From assembly GCA_964036275.1 (NCBI GenBank), contig CAXIWQ010000361.1:1-64000 (forward strand): DNA of 64,000 nt, written 5' to 3'. Shown piece by piece: positions 40,542 through 51,552 of the stretch; position 1 is the first letter of the stretch; every line of letters begins with the position of its first letter. The notes under the pieces were generated by a model. It was not told the origin of the DNA and ran no database searches. It worked only from the letters and a program-made list of their open reading frames with translations. The translations under genes were made by a program, and so were the position numbers. The stretch is from Litoditis marina. Taxonomy: Eukaryota > Nematoda > Chromadorea > Rhabditida > Rhabditidae.

Positions 40542-43500
40542 GACTATCATCAACCTTGTTGACTCTCTAACATATACAAAAATCAGGCCAAACCGTTTAT
40601 TACTTCTAAAGATATCGCCCAAAGCGCATCTCATTCGTATGCTCATGAGAGGTGAGGTTAAGCAAGAAGTTTTTAGACCCTAACTTTGTTTCTGATGAAT
40701 GAAATTGTCTGAAAGTTACAAACAATTACCAACCTTGTTAACTCTCTAACATATACAAAAATCAGGCCAAACCGTTTATTACTTCTAAAGATATCGCCCA
40801 AAGCGCATCTCATTCGTATGCCCATGAGAGGTGAGGTTAAGCAAGAAGTTTTTAGACCCTAACTTTGTTTCTGATAAATGAAATTGTCTGAAAGTTACAG
40901 ACTATCATCAACCTTGTTGACTCTCTAACATATACAAAAATCAGGCCAAACCGTTTATTACTTCTAAAGATATCGCCCAAAGCGCATCTCATTCGTATGC
41001 TCATGAGAGGTGAGGTTAAGCAAGAAGTTTTTAGACCCTAACTTTGTTTCTGATAAATGAAATTGTCTGAAAGTTACAAACAATTACCAACCTTGTTAAC
41101 TCTCTAACATATACAAAAATCAGGCCAAACCGTTTATTACTTCTAAAGATATCGCCCAAAGCGCATCTCATTCGTATGCCCATGAGAGGTGAGGTTAAGC
41201 AAGAAGTTTTTAGACCCTAACTTTGTTTCTGATGAATGAAATGGTCTGAAAGTTACAAACAATTACCAACCTTGTTAACTCTCTAACATATACAAAAATC
41301 AGGCCAAACCGTTCATTACTTCTAAAGATATCGCCCAAAGCGCATCTCATTCGTATGCCCATGAGAGGTGAGGTTAAGCAAGAAGTTTTTAGACCCTAAC
41401 TTTGTTTCTGATAAATGAAATTGTCTGAAAGTTACAAACAATTACCAACCTTGTTAACTCTCTAACATATACAAAAATCAGGCCAAACCGTTTATTACTT
41501 CTAAAGATATCGCCCAAAGCGCATCTCATTCGTATGCCCATGAGAGGTGAGGTTAAGCAAGAAGTTTTTAGACCCTAACTTTGTTTCTGATAAATGAAAT
41601 TGTCTGAAAGTTACAAACAATTACCAACCTTGTTAACTCTCTAACATATACAAAAATCAGGCCAAACCGTTTATTACTTCTAAAGATATCGCCCAAAGCG
41701 CATCTCATTCGTATGCCCATGAGAGGTGAGGTTAAGCAAGAAGTTTTTAGACCCTAACTTTGTTTCTGATGAATGAAATGGTCTGAAAGTTACAAACAAT
41801 TACCAACCTTGTTAACTCTCTAACATATACAAAAATCAGGCCAAACGTTCATTACTTCTAAAGATATCGCCCAAAGCGCATCTCATTCGTATGCCCATGA
41901 GAGGTGAGGTTAAGCAAGAAGTTTTTAGACCCTAACTTTGTTTCTGATAAATGAAATTGTCTGAAAGTTACAAACAATTACCAACCTTGTTAACTCTCTA
42001 ACATATACAAAAATCAGGCCAAACCGTTTATTACTTCTAAAGATATCGCCCAAAGCGCATCTCATTCGTATGCCCATGAGAGGTGAGGTTAAGCAAGAAG
42101 TTTTTAGACCCTAACTTTGTTTCTGATAAATGAAATTGTCTGAAAGTTACAGACTATCATCAACCTTGTTAACTCTCTAACATATACAAAAATCAGGCCA
42201 AACCGTTTATTACTTCTAAAGATATCGCCCAAAGCGCATCTCATTCGTATGCCCATGAGAGGTGAGGTTAAGCAAGAAGTTTTTAGACCCTAACTTTGTT
42301 TCTGATAAATGAAATTGTCTGAAAGTTACAGACTATTATTAACCTTGTTAATTCTCTAACATATACAAAAATCAGGCCAAACCGTTTATTACTTCTAAAG
42401 ATGTCGCCCAAAGCGCATCTCATTTGTATGCCCATGAGAGGTGAGGTTAAGCAAGAAGTTTTTAGACCCTAACTTTGTTTCTGATAAATGAAATTGTCTG
42501 AAAGTTACAGACTATTACCAACCCTGACAACTCTCTATTATATACAAAAATCAGGTTAAACCGTTTATTACTTCTAAAGATATCGCCCAAAGCGCATCTC
42601 ATTCGTATGCTCATGAGAGGTGAGGTTAAGCAAGAAGTTTTTAGACCCTAACTTTGTTTCTGATAAATGAAATTGTCTGAAAGTTACAAACAATTACCAA
42701 CCTTGTTAACTCTCTAACATATACAAAAATCAGGCCAAACCGTTTATTACTTCTGAAGATATCGCCCAAAGCGCATCTCATTCGTATGCCCATGAGAGGT
42801 GAGGTTAAGCAAGAAGTTTTTAGACCCTAACTTTGTTTCTGATAAATGAAATTGTCTGAAAGTTACACACAATTACCAACCTTGTTAACTCTCTAACATA
42901 TACAAAAATCAGGCCAAACCGTTTATTACTTCTGAAGATATCGCCCAAAGCGCATCTCATTCGTATGCCCATGAGAGGTGAGGTTAAGCAAGAAGTTTTT
43001 AGACCCTAACTTTGTTTCTGATAAATGAAATTGTCTGAAAGTTACACACAATTACCAACCTTGTTAACTCTCTAAAATATACAAAAATCAGGCCAAACCG
43101 TTTATTACTTCTAAAGATATCGCCCAAAGCGCATCTCATTTGTATGCCCATGAGAGGTGAGGTTAAGCAAGAAGTTTTTAGACCCTAACTTTGTTTCTGA
43201 TAAATGAAATTGTCTGAAAGTTACAGACTATTATTAACCTTGTTAATTCTCTAACGTATACAAAAATCAGGCCAAACCGTTTATTACTTCTAAAGATGTC
43301 GCCCAAAGCGCATCTCATTTGTATGCCCATGAGAGGTGAGGTTAAGCAAGAAGTTTTTAGACCCTAACTTTGTTTCTGATAAATGAAATTGTCTGAAAGT
43401 TACAGACTATTACCAACCCTGTTAACTCTCTATTATATACAAAAATCAGGTTAAACCGTTTATTACTTCTAAAGATATCGCCCAAAGCGCATCTCATTCG

Positions 43501-45268
43501 TATGCTCATGAGAGGTGAGGTTAAGCAAGAAGTTTTTAGACCCTAACTTTGTTTCTGACAAATGAAATTGTCTGAAAGTTACAAACAATTACCAACCTTG
43601 TTAACTCTCCAACATATACAAAAATCAGGTTAAACCGTTTATTACTTCTAAAGATATCGCCCAAAGCGCATCTCATTCGTATGCCCATGAGAGGTGAGGT
43701 TAAGCAAGAAGTTTTTAGACCCTAACTTTGTTTCTGATAAATGAAATTGTCTGAAAGTTACAAACAATTACCAACCTTGTAAACTCTCTAACATATACAA
43801 AAATCAGGCCAAACCGTTTATTACTTCTAAAGATATCGCCCAAAGCGCATCTCATTCGTATGCCCATGAGAGGTGAGGTAAAGCAAGAAGTTTTTAGACC
43901 CTAACTTTGTTTCTGATAAATGAAATTGTCTGAAAGTTACAGACTATTATTAACCTTGTTAATTCTCTAACATATACAAAAATCAGGCCAAACCGTTTAT
44001 TACTTCTAAAGATGTCGCCCAAAGCGCATCTCATTTGTATGCCCATGAGAGGTGAGGTTAAGCAAGAAGTTTTTAGACCCTAACTTTGTTCCTGATAAAT
44101 GAAATTGTCTGAAAGTTACAGACTATTACCAACCCTGTTAGCTCTCTATTATATACAAAAATCAGGTTAAACCGTTTATTACTTCTAAAGATATCGCCCA
44201 AAGCGCATCTCATTCGTATGCTCATGAGAGGTGAGGTTAAGCAAGAAGTTTTTAGACCCTAACTTTGTTTCTGACAAATGAAATTGTCTGAAAGTTACAA
44301 ACAATTACCAACCTTGTTAACTCTCCAACATACACAAAAATCAGGTTAAACCGTTTATTACTTCTAAAGATATCGCCCAAAGCGCATCTCATTCGTATGC
44401 CCATGAGAGGTGAGGTTAAGCAAGAAGTTTTTAGACCCTAACTTTGTTTCTGATAAATGAAATTGTCTGAAAGTTACAGACTATATATCGCCCAAAGCGC
44501 ATCTCATTCGTATGCCCATGAGAGGTGAGGTTAAGCAAGAAGTTTTTAGACCCTAACTTTGTTTCTGATGAATGAAATTGTCTGAAAGTTACAGACTATT
44601 ATTAACCTTGTTAATTCTCTAACATATACAAAAATCAGGCCAAACCGTTTATTACTTCTAAAGATGTCGCCCAAAGCGCATCTCATTTGTATGCCCATGA
44701 GAGGTGAGGTTAAGCAAGAAGTTTTTAGACCCTAACTTTGTTTCTGATAAATGAAATTGTCTGAAAGTTACAGACTATTACCAACCCTGTTAACTCTCTA
44801 ACATATTCAAAAATCAGGTTAAACCGTTTATTACTTCTAAAGATATCGCCCAAAGCGCATCTCATTCGTATGCTCATGAGAGGTGAGGTTAAGCAAGAAG
44901 TTTTTAGACCCTAACTTTGTTTCTGATAAATGAAATTGTCTGAAAGTTACAGACTATTATTAACCTTGTTAACTCTCTAACATACACAAAAATCAGGCCA
45001 AACCGTTTATTACTTCTAAAGATATCGCCCAAAGCGCATCTCATTCGTATGCCCATGAGAGGTGAGGTTAAGCAAGAAGTTTTTAGACCCTAACTTTGTT
45101 TCTGATAAATGAAATTGTCTGAAAGTTACAGACTATTACCAACCTTGTTAACTCTCTAACATATACAAAAATCAGGCCAAACCGTTTATTACTTCTGAAG
45201 ATATCGCCCAAAGCGCATCTCATTCGTATGCCCATGAGAGGTGAGGTTAAGCAAGAAGTTTTTAGACC
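40542..45268. repeat. Array A right flank, diverged monomers and short HORs
   Basis: The long HORs give way to local two- to five-monomer series. GACTATCATC with TTGTTGACTC appears near 40550 and 40908 (358 bp apart). GTTCATTAC appears near 41312 and 41847. The CTCTCTATTATATAC variant appears near 42532, 43428 and 44144. More private substitutions are seen than in the centre (for example CCCTGACAAC near 42523). This is the usual picture of a less homogenised array edge. Confidence 0.75.
44399..44503. repeat. Array A monomer with 74-bp internal deletion
   Basis: The interval between successive TCATTCG markers (44399 and 44504) is 105 bp instead of 179. ACAGACTAT is joined directly to ATATCGCCC near 44484. 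A TAT/ATA overlap at the join suggests a microhomology-mediated deletion. It is the only large truncated monomer I saw inside array A. Confidence 0.85.
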
Positions 45269-45280
45269 GTTTTTGGACAA
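45259..45280. other. Array A / array B junction
   Basis: The last array A monomer follows its consensus through GTTTTTAGACC (ends 45268). The next bases, GTTTTTGGACAACG, are array B consensus. ACC at 45266-45268 fits both. The 10-mer GTTTTTAGAC occurs both in array A monomers and in some array B monomers (for example near 47700), and the switch falls right at this shared word. No target-site duplication or inserted sequence is visible. Confidence 0.85.
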
Positions 45281-47144
45281 CGTCTCTGTCAATAGTTTTG
45301 ACACAATCGTTCTTGGACAACGTCTCTGTCAATAGTTTTGACATAACCGTTTTTAGATAGTCTCGACAAAATCGTTTCCAGACAACGTCTGTGTCAATAG
45401 TTGTGACATAACCGTTTTTGGACAACGTCTCTGTCAATAGTTTTGACATAACCGTTTTTGGACAACGTCTCTGTCAATAGTTTTGACATAACCGTTTTTG
45501 GATAGTTTTGACATAACCGTTTTTGGACAACGTCTCTGTCAATAGTTTTGACGTAACCGTTTTTGGACAACGTCTCTGTCAATAGTTTTGACATGACCGT
45601 TTTTGGATAGTTTTGACATAACCGTTTTTGGACAACGTCTCTGTCAATAGTTTTGACATAACCGTTTTTGGACAACGTCTCTGTCAATAGTTTTGACATA
45701 ACCGTTTTTGGACAACGTCTCTGTCAATAGTTTTGACATAACCAATTTTTGGACAACGTCTCTGTCAATAGTTTTGACAAAACCGTTTTCAGACAACGTC
45801 TCTGTCAATAGTTTTGACATGACCGTTTTTGGACAACCACTCTGTCAATAGTTTTGACATAACCGTTTTTGGACAACGTCTCTGTCAATAGTTTTGACAT
45901 AACCGTTTTTGGACAACGTCTCTGTCAATAGTTTTGACATAACCGTTTTTGGATAGTTTTGACATAACCGTTTTCGGACAACGTCTCTGTCAATAGTTTT
46001 GACATAACCGTTTTTGGACAACGTCTCTGTCAATAGTTTTGACATAACCGTTTTTGGACAACGTCTCTGTCAATAGTTTTGACATGACCGTTTTTGGACA
46101 ACCACTCTGTCAATAGTTTTGACATAACCGTTTTTGGACAACGTCTCTGTCAATAGTTTTGACATAACCGTTTTTGGACAACGTCTCTGTCAATAGTTTT
46201 GACATAACCGTTTTTGGATAGTTTTGACATAACCGTTTTCGGACAACGTCTCTGTCAATAGTTTTGACATAACCGTTTTTGGACAACGTCTCTGTCAATA
46301 GTTTTTGACATAACCGTTTTTGGACAACGTCCTCTGTCAATAGTTTTGACATAACCAATTTTTGGACAACGTCTCTGTCAATAGTTTTGACAAAAACCGT
46401 TTTCAGACAACGTCTCTGTCAATAGTTTTGACATGACCGTTTTTGGACAACCACTCTGTCAATAGTTTTGACATAACCGTTTTTGGACAACGTCTCTGTC
46501 AATAGTTTTGACATAACCGTTTTTGGACAACGTCTCTGTCAATAGTTTTGACATAACCGTTTTTGGATAGTTTTGACATAACCGTTTTTGGACAACGTCT
46601 CTGTCAATAGTTTCGACATAACCGTTTTTGGACAACGTCGCTGTCAGTGGTTTTGACATAACCGTTCTTGGACAACGTCTCTGTCAATAGTTTTGACATA
46701 ACCGTTTTTAGATAGTCTCGACAAAATCGTTTTCAGACAACGTCTGTGTCAATAGTTTTGACATAACCGTTTTTGGACAACCTCTCTGTCAATAGTTTTG
46801 ACATAACCGTTTTTAGACAACGTATATGTCAATAGTTTTGACATAACCGTTCTTGGACAACGTCTCGGTCAATAGTTTTGACATGACCGTTTTTAGATAG
46901 TTTCGACAAAATCGTTTTCAGACAACGTCTCTGTCAATAGTTTTGACATAACCGTTTTTGGACAACGTCTCTGTCAATAGTTTTGACATAACCGTTTTTA
47001 AACAACGTCTCTGTCAATAGTTTTGACATAACCGTTTTTGGACAACGTTTCTGTCAATAGTTGTGACATAACCGTTTTTGGACAACGTCTCTGTCAATAG
47101 TTTTGACATAACCGTTTTTAGATAGTTTCGACAAAATCGTTTTC
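45269..47144. repeat. Array B, part without 198-bp segments on its left
   Basis: Pure 40/25-bp repeats next to array A. Local HORs are visible: the GGACAACCACTCTG variant recurs near 45836, 46101 and 46450 (spacing ~265 and ~349 bp), each time followed by the same series including one 25-bp short form. No 198-bp segment occurs in this 1.9 kb, so the composite units begin only at 47145. Confidence 0.75.
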
Positions 47145-47342
47145 AAATCAAGTTAGAGCAATGTTCATTTTTCTCAATTCTCCGCTAGAAGACGGTCAGT
47201 AAGTCTTTCCGTCCTGTTTTCATTTTCTCAGAGGGGTTCAACTGATGATGACCCAACCCTCTGAGAAAACCCAGAACCGTCTTGAATCAGGGTCGAAACG
47301 GTTTTGAGTACATCTCTTACTGAGCACATTAACCTAATCATA
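47145..47342. repeat. 198-bp non-satellite segment, copy 1
   Basis: A 198-bp stretch unlike the 40-bp monomer. It is entered after CGACAAAATCGTTTTC and left at TCTCTGTCAATAG. Inverted repeats: TTTTCTCAGAGGG 47223-47235 with CCCTCTGAGAAAA 47257-47269 (13 bp, perfect); CAGAACCGT 47272-47280 with ACGGTTTTG 47298-47306 (9 bp, one G-T); GACGG 47191-47195 with CCGTC 47209-47213; TCAGTAAG 47196-47203 with CTTACTGA 47316-47323. There are no terminal inverted repeats or target-site duplications and no credible reading frame. It holds the hammerhead-like motif described separately. Confidence 0.9.
47223..47306 (+). ncRNA. Split hammerhead-ribozyme-like motif, copy 1
   Basis: All conserved hammerhead core bases are present: CTGATGA 47242-47248, GAA 47295-47297, A15.1 at 47298 paired to T16.1 at 47280, and C17 at 47281 (GTC triplet). 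Stem I: 47235-47241 with 47282-47288 (7 bp, one G-T). Stem II: GACCC 47250-47254 with GGGTC 47290-47294 (5 bp), after one extra T (47249). Stem III: 47272-47280 with 47298-47306 (9 bp, one G-T). Strand order is CTGATGA strand, cleavage-site strand, GAAA strand, which is not a standard type I, II or III permutation. The CTGATGA strand is the loop of a 13-bp hairpin and the other two form the loop of the stem III hairpin, so the core would arise from loop-loop pairing, in cis or between copies. Hammerheads are known in satellite DNAs of newts, schistosomes and cave crickets. Activity is unproven. Confidence 0.45.
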
Positions 47343-48533
47343 TCTCTGTCAATAGTTTTGACATAACCGTTTTCAGACAACGTCTCTGTCAACAGTTTTG
47401 ACATGACCGTTTTTGGACAACCACTCTGTCAATAGTTTTGACATAACCGTTTTTGGATAGTTTTGACATAACCGTTTTCGGACAACGTCTCTGTCAATAG
47501 TTTTGACATAACCGTTTTTGGACAACGTCTCTGTCAATAGTTTTGACATAACCGTTCTTGGACAACGTCTCTGTCAATAGTTTTGACATAACCGTTTTTA
47601 GATGGTCTCGACAAAATCGTTTTTAGACAACGTCTGTGTCAATAGTTTTGACATAACCGTTTTTGGACAACGTTTCTGTCAATAGTTTTGACATAACCGT
47701 TTTTAGACAACGTATATGTCGATAGTTTTGACATAACCGTTTTCAGATAGTTTTGACAAAATTGTTTTCAGACAACGTCTATGTCAATAGTTTTGACATA
47801 ACTGTTTTTGGACAACGTCTCTGTCAATAGTTTTGACATAACCGTTTTCAGATAGTTTTGACAAATTGTTTTCAGACAACGTCTCTGTCAATAGTTTTGA
47901 CATAACCGTTTTTGGACAACGTCTCTGTCAATAGTTTTGACATAACCGTTTTTGGATAGTTTTGACATAACCGTTTTTGGACAACGTCTCTGTCAATAGT
48001 TTTGACATAACCGTTTTTGGACAACGTCGCTGTCAGTGGTTTTGACATAACCGTTCTTGGACAACGTCTCTGTCAATAGTTTTGACATAACCGTTTTTAG
48101 ATAGTCTCGACAAAATCGTTTTCAGACAACGTCTGTGTCAATAGTTTTGACATAACCGTTTTTGGACAACCTCTCTGTCAATAGTTTTGACATAACCGTT
48201 TTTAGACAACGTATATGTCAATAGTTTTGACATAACCGTTCTTGGACAACGTCTCGGTCAATAGTTTTGACATGACCGTTTTTAGATAGTTTCGACAAAA
48301 TCGTTTTCAGACAACGTCTCTGTCAATAGTTTTGACATAACCGTTTTTGGACAACGTCTCTGTCAATAGTTTTGACATAACCGTTTTTAAACAACGTCTC
48401 TGTCAATAGTTTTGACATAACCGTTTTTGGACAACGTTTCTGTCAATAGTTGTGACATAACCGTTTTTGGACAACGTCTCTGTCAATAGTTTTGACATAA
48501 CCGTTTTTAGATAGTTTCGACAAAATCGTTTTC
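47343..48533. repeat. Array B unit between 198-bp copies 1 and 2 (type A)
   Basis: 1,191 bp of 40/25-bp monomers. With one 198-bp segment they make a composite unit of 1,389 bp. The series includes GACGTATATGTCGATAG-like and GTCGCTGTCAGTGG monomers, which identify this as the type A unit also found before copies 3 and 4. Confidence 0.75.
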
Positions 48534-48731
48534 AAATCAAGTTAGAGCAATGTTCATTTTTCTCAATTCTCCGCTAGAAGACGGTCAGTAAGTCTTTCCG
48601 TCCTGTTTTCATTTTCTCAGAGGGGTTCAACTGATGATGACCCAACCCTCTGAGAAAACCCAGAACCGTCTTGAATCAGGGTCGAAACGGTTTTGAGTAC
48701 ATCTCTTACTGAGCACATTAACCTAATCATA
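48534..48731. repeat. 198-bp non-satellite segment, copy 2
   Basis: Same sequence, length and flanks as copy 1, 1,389 bp downstream. No difference was seen by eye. Confidence 0.9.
48612..48695 (+). ncRNA. Split hammerhead-like motif, copy 2
   Basis: Identical to copy 1 in core and stems. The predicted cleavage-site C is at 48670. Confidence 0.45.
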
Positions 48732-49963
48732 TCTCTGTCAATAGTTTTGACATAACCGTTTTCAGACAACGTCTCTGTCAACAGTTTTGACATGACCGTT
48801 TTTGGACAACCACTCTGTCAATAGTTTTGACATAACCGTTTTTGGATAGTTTTGACATAACCGTTTTCGGACAACGTCTCTGTCAATAGTTTTGACATAA
48901 CCGTTTTCGGACAACGTCTCTGTCAATAGTTTTGACATAACCGTTTTTGGACAACGTCTCTGTCAATAGTTTTGACATAACCGTTCTTGGACAACGTCTC
49001 TGTCAATAGTTTTGACATAACCGTTTTTAGATGGTCTCGACAAAATCGTTTTCAGACAACGTCTGTGTCAATAGTTTTGACATAACCGTTTTTGGACAAC
49101 GTTTCTGTCAATAGTTTTGACATAACCGTTTTTAGACAACGTATATGTCGATAGTTTTGACATAACCGTTTTCAGATAGTTTTGACAAAATTGTTTTCAG
49201 ACAACGTCTATGTCAATAGTTTTGACATAACTGTTTTTGGACAACGTCTCTGTCAATAGTTTTGACATAACCGTTTTCAGATAGTTTTGATAAAATTGTT
49301 TTCAGACAACGTCTCTGTCAATAGTTTTGACATAACCGTTTTTGGACAACGTCTCTGTCAATAGTTTTGACATAACCGTTTTTGGATAGTTTTGACATAA
49401 CCGTTTTTGGACAACGTCTCTGTCAATAGTTTTGACATAACCGTTTTTGGACAACGTCGCTGTCAGTGGTTTTGACATAACCGTTCTTGGACAACGTCTC
49501 TGTCAATAGTTTTGACATAACCGTTTTTAGATAGTCTCGACAAAATCGTTTTCAGACAACGTCTGTTTCGAAAGTTTTGACATAACCGTTTTTGGACAAC
49601 CTCTCTGTCAATAGTTTTGACATAACCGTTTTTAGACAACGTATATGTCAATAGTTTTGACATAACCGTTCTTGGACAACGTCTCGGTCAATAGTTTTGA
49701 CATGACCGTTTTTAGATAGTTTCGACAAAATCGTTTTCAGACAACGTCTCTGTCAATAGTTTTGACATAACCGTTTTTGGACAACGTCTCTGTCAATAGT
49801 TTTGACATAACCGTTTTTAAACAACGTCTCTGTCAATAGTTTTGACATAACCGTTTTTGGACAACGTTTCTGTCAATAGTTGTGACATAACCGTTTTTGG
49901 ACAACGTCTCTGTCAATAGTTTTGACATAACCGTTTTTAGATAGTTTCGACAAAATCGTTTTC
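48732..49963. repeat. Array B unit between copies 2 and 3 (type A + one monomer)
   Basis: Same series as 47343-48533 with one extra 40-bp monomer: CCGTTTTCGGACAACG occurs twice in a row near 48860-48910. This lengthens the composite unit to 1,430 bp and shows single-monomer slippage inside the HOR. Confidence 0.75.
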
Positions 49964-50161
49964 AAATCAAGTTAGAGCAATGTTCATTTTTCTCAATTCT
50001 CCGCTAGAAGACGGTCAGTAAGTCTTTCCGTCCTGTTTTCATTTTCTCAGAGGGGTTCAACTGATGATGACCCAACCCTCTGAGAAAACCCAGAACCGTC
50101 TTGAATCAGGGTCGAAACGGTTTTGAGTACATCTCTTACTGAGCACATTAACCTAATCATA
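49964..50161. repeat. 198-bp non-satellite segment, copy 3
   Basis: Same as copy 1; no difference seen. Confidence 0.9.
50042..50125 (+). ncRNA. Split hammerhead-like motif, copy 3
   Basis: Identical to copy 1 in core and stems. Predicted cleavage-site C at 50100. Confidence 0.45.
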
Positions 50162-51354
50162 TCTCTGTCAATAGTTTTGACATAACCGTTTTCAGACAAC
50201 GTCTCTGTCAACAGTTTTGACATGACCGTTTTTGGACAACCACTCTGTCAATAGTTTTGACATAACCGTTTTTGGATAGTTTTGACATAACCGTTTTCGG
50301 ACAACGTCTCTGTCAATAGTTTTGACATAACCGTTTTTGGACAACGTCTCTGTCAATAGTTTTGACATAACCGTTCTTGGACAACGTCTCTGTCAATAGT
50401 TTTGACATAACCGTTTTTAGATGGTCTCGACAAAATCGTTTTCAGACAACGTCTGTGTCAATAGTTTTGACATAACCGTTTTTGGACAACGTTTCTGTCA
50501 ATAGTTTTGACATAACCGTTTTTAGACAACGTATATGTCGATAGTTTTGACATAACCGTTTTCAGATAGTTTTGACAAAATTGTTTTCAGACAACGTCTA
50601 TGTCAATAGTTTTGACATAACTGTTTTTGGACAACGTCTCTGTCAATAGTTTTGACATAACCGTTTTCAGATAGTTTTGACAAAATTGTTTTCAGACAAC
50701 GTCTCTGTCAATAGTTTTGACATAACCGTTTTTTGGACAACGTCTCTGTCAATAGTTTTGACATAACCGTTTTTGGATAGTTTTGACATAACCGTTTTTG
50801 GACAACGTCTCTGTCAATAGTTTTGACATAACCGTTTTTGGACAACGTCGCTGTCAGTGGTTTTGACATAACCGTTCTTGGACAACGTCTCTGTCAATAG
50901 TTTTGACATAACCGTTTTTAGATAGTCTCGACAAAATCGTTTTCAGACAACGTCTGTGTCAATAGTTTTGACATAACCGTTTTTGGACAACCTCTCTGTC
51001 AATAGTTTTGACATAACCGTTTTTAGACAACGTATATGTCAATAGTTTTGACATAACCGTTCTTGGACAACGTCTCGGTCAATAGTTTTGACATGACCGT
51101 TTTTAGATAGTTTCGACAAAATCGTTTTCAGACAACGTCTCTGTCAATAGTTTTGACATAACCGTTTTTGGACAACGTCTCTGTCAATAGTTTTGACATA
51201 ACCGTTTTTAAACAACGTCTCTGTCAATAGTTTTGACATAACCGTTTTTGGACAACGTTTCTGTCAATAGTTGTGACATAACCGTTTTTGGACAACGTCT
51301 CTGTCAATAGTTTTGACATAACCGTTTTTAGATAGTTTCGACAAAATCGTTTTC
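50162..51354. repeat. Array B unit between copies 3 and 4 (type A)
   Basis: Type A series, composite length 1,391 bp. One extra T occurs in CCGTTTTTTGGACAACG near 50730. Confidence 0.75.
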
Positions 51355-51552
51355 AAATCAAGTTAGAGCAATGTTCATTTTTCTCAATTCTCCGCTAGAA
51401 GACGGTCAGTAAGTCTTTCCGTCCTGTTTTCATTTTCTCAGAGGGGTTCAACTGATGATGACCCAACCCTCTGAGAAAACCCAGAACCGTCTTGAATCAG
51501 GGTCGAAACGGTTTTGAGTACATCTCTTACTGAGCACATTAACCTAATCATA
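51355..51552. repeat. 198-bp non-satellite segment, copy 4
   Basis: Same as copy 1; no difference seen. Confidence 0.9.
51433..51516 (+). ncRNA. Split hammerhead-like motif, copy 4
   Basis: Identical to copy 1 in core and stems. Predicted cleavage-site C at 51491. Confidence 0.45.

Larger units (their letters stand above)
1..45268. repeat. Satellite array A, ~179-bp monomer, ~253 tandem copies
   Basis: Head-to-tail repeats of a ~179-bp monomer. The marker TCATTCGTATG recurs at 1, 179, 359, 538 and 717, and later at 20222, 20401 and 20580. All copies have the same orientation. The stretch from CGCCCAAAGCGCATCTCATT through GAGAGGTGAGGT and GTTTTTAGACCCTAACTTTG is almost invariant. Variation sits mainly around ACAGACTATTACC / ACAAACAATTACC, the CTAACATAT / CTAAAATAT / CTAACATACAC segment, AGGCCAAACC / AGGTTAAACC, and CTAAAGATATC / CTGAAGATATC / CTAAAGATGTC. 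The array starts outside the window and ends in a truncated monomer (last one begins at 45220, 49 bp long). 179 is not a multiple of 3 and stops occur, so no long frame persists. The size suits a nucleosome-scale centromeric or pericentromeric satellite; that role is inferred. I do not recognise the family. Confidence 0.97.

Noticed and set aside
1..45268. CCCTAAC in every array A monomer as telomeric repeat
   Set aside because: It is a single 7-mer per 179 bp, never in tandem, so not telomere sequence.
1..45268. Hammerhead core in array A (CTGATGA in the GATGAATG monomer subtype)
   Set aside because: Most monomers read CTGATAA, and no stem II with a GAAA in register or a matching cleavage strand was found.
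46907..46925. CENP-B-box-like TTTCGACAAAATCGTTT in array B
   Set aside because: Matches TTCG, the spaced A and CG but has TT where the box needs GG. No better match was found in arrays A or C.
47245..47323. Box C/D snoRNA in the 198-bp segment (ATGATGA at 47245-47251, CTGA at 47320-47323)
   Set aside because: Box words and spacing are plausible, but the terminal stem flanking the C and D boxes is missing and the hammerhead pairing explains the same bases better.
47145..47342. 198-bp segment as a MITE or other transposon
   Set aside because: It has internal hairpins only. Its ends are not inverted repeats, no target duplication is seen, and all copies share the same flanks.
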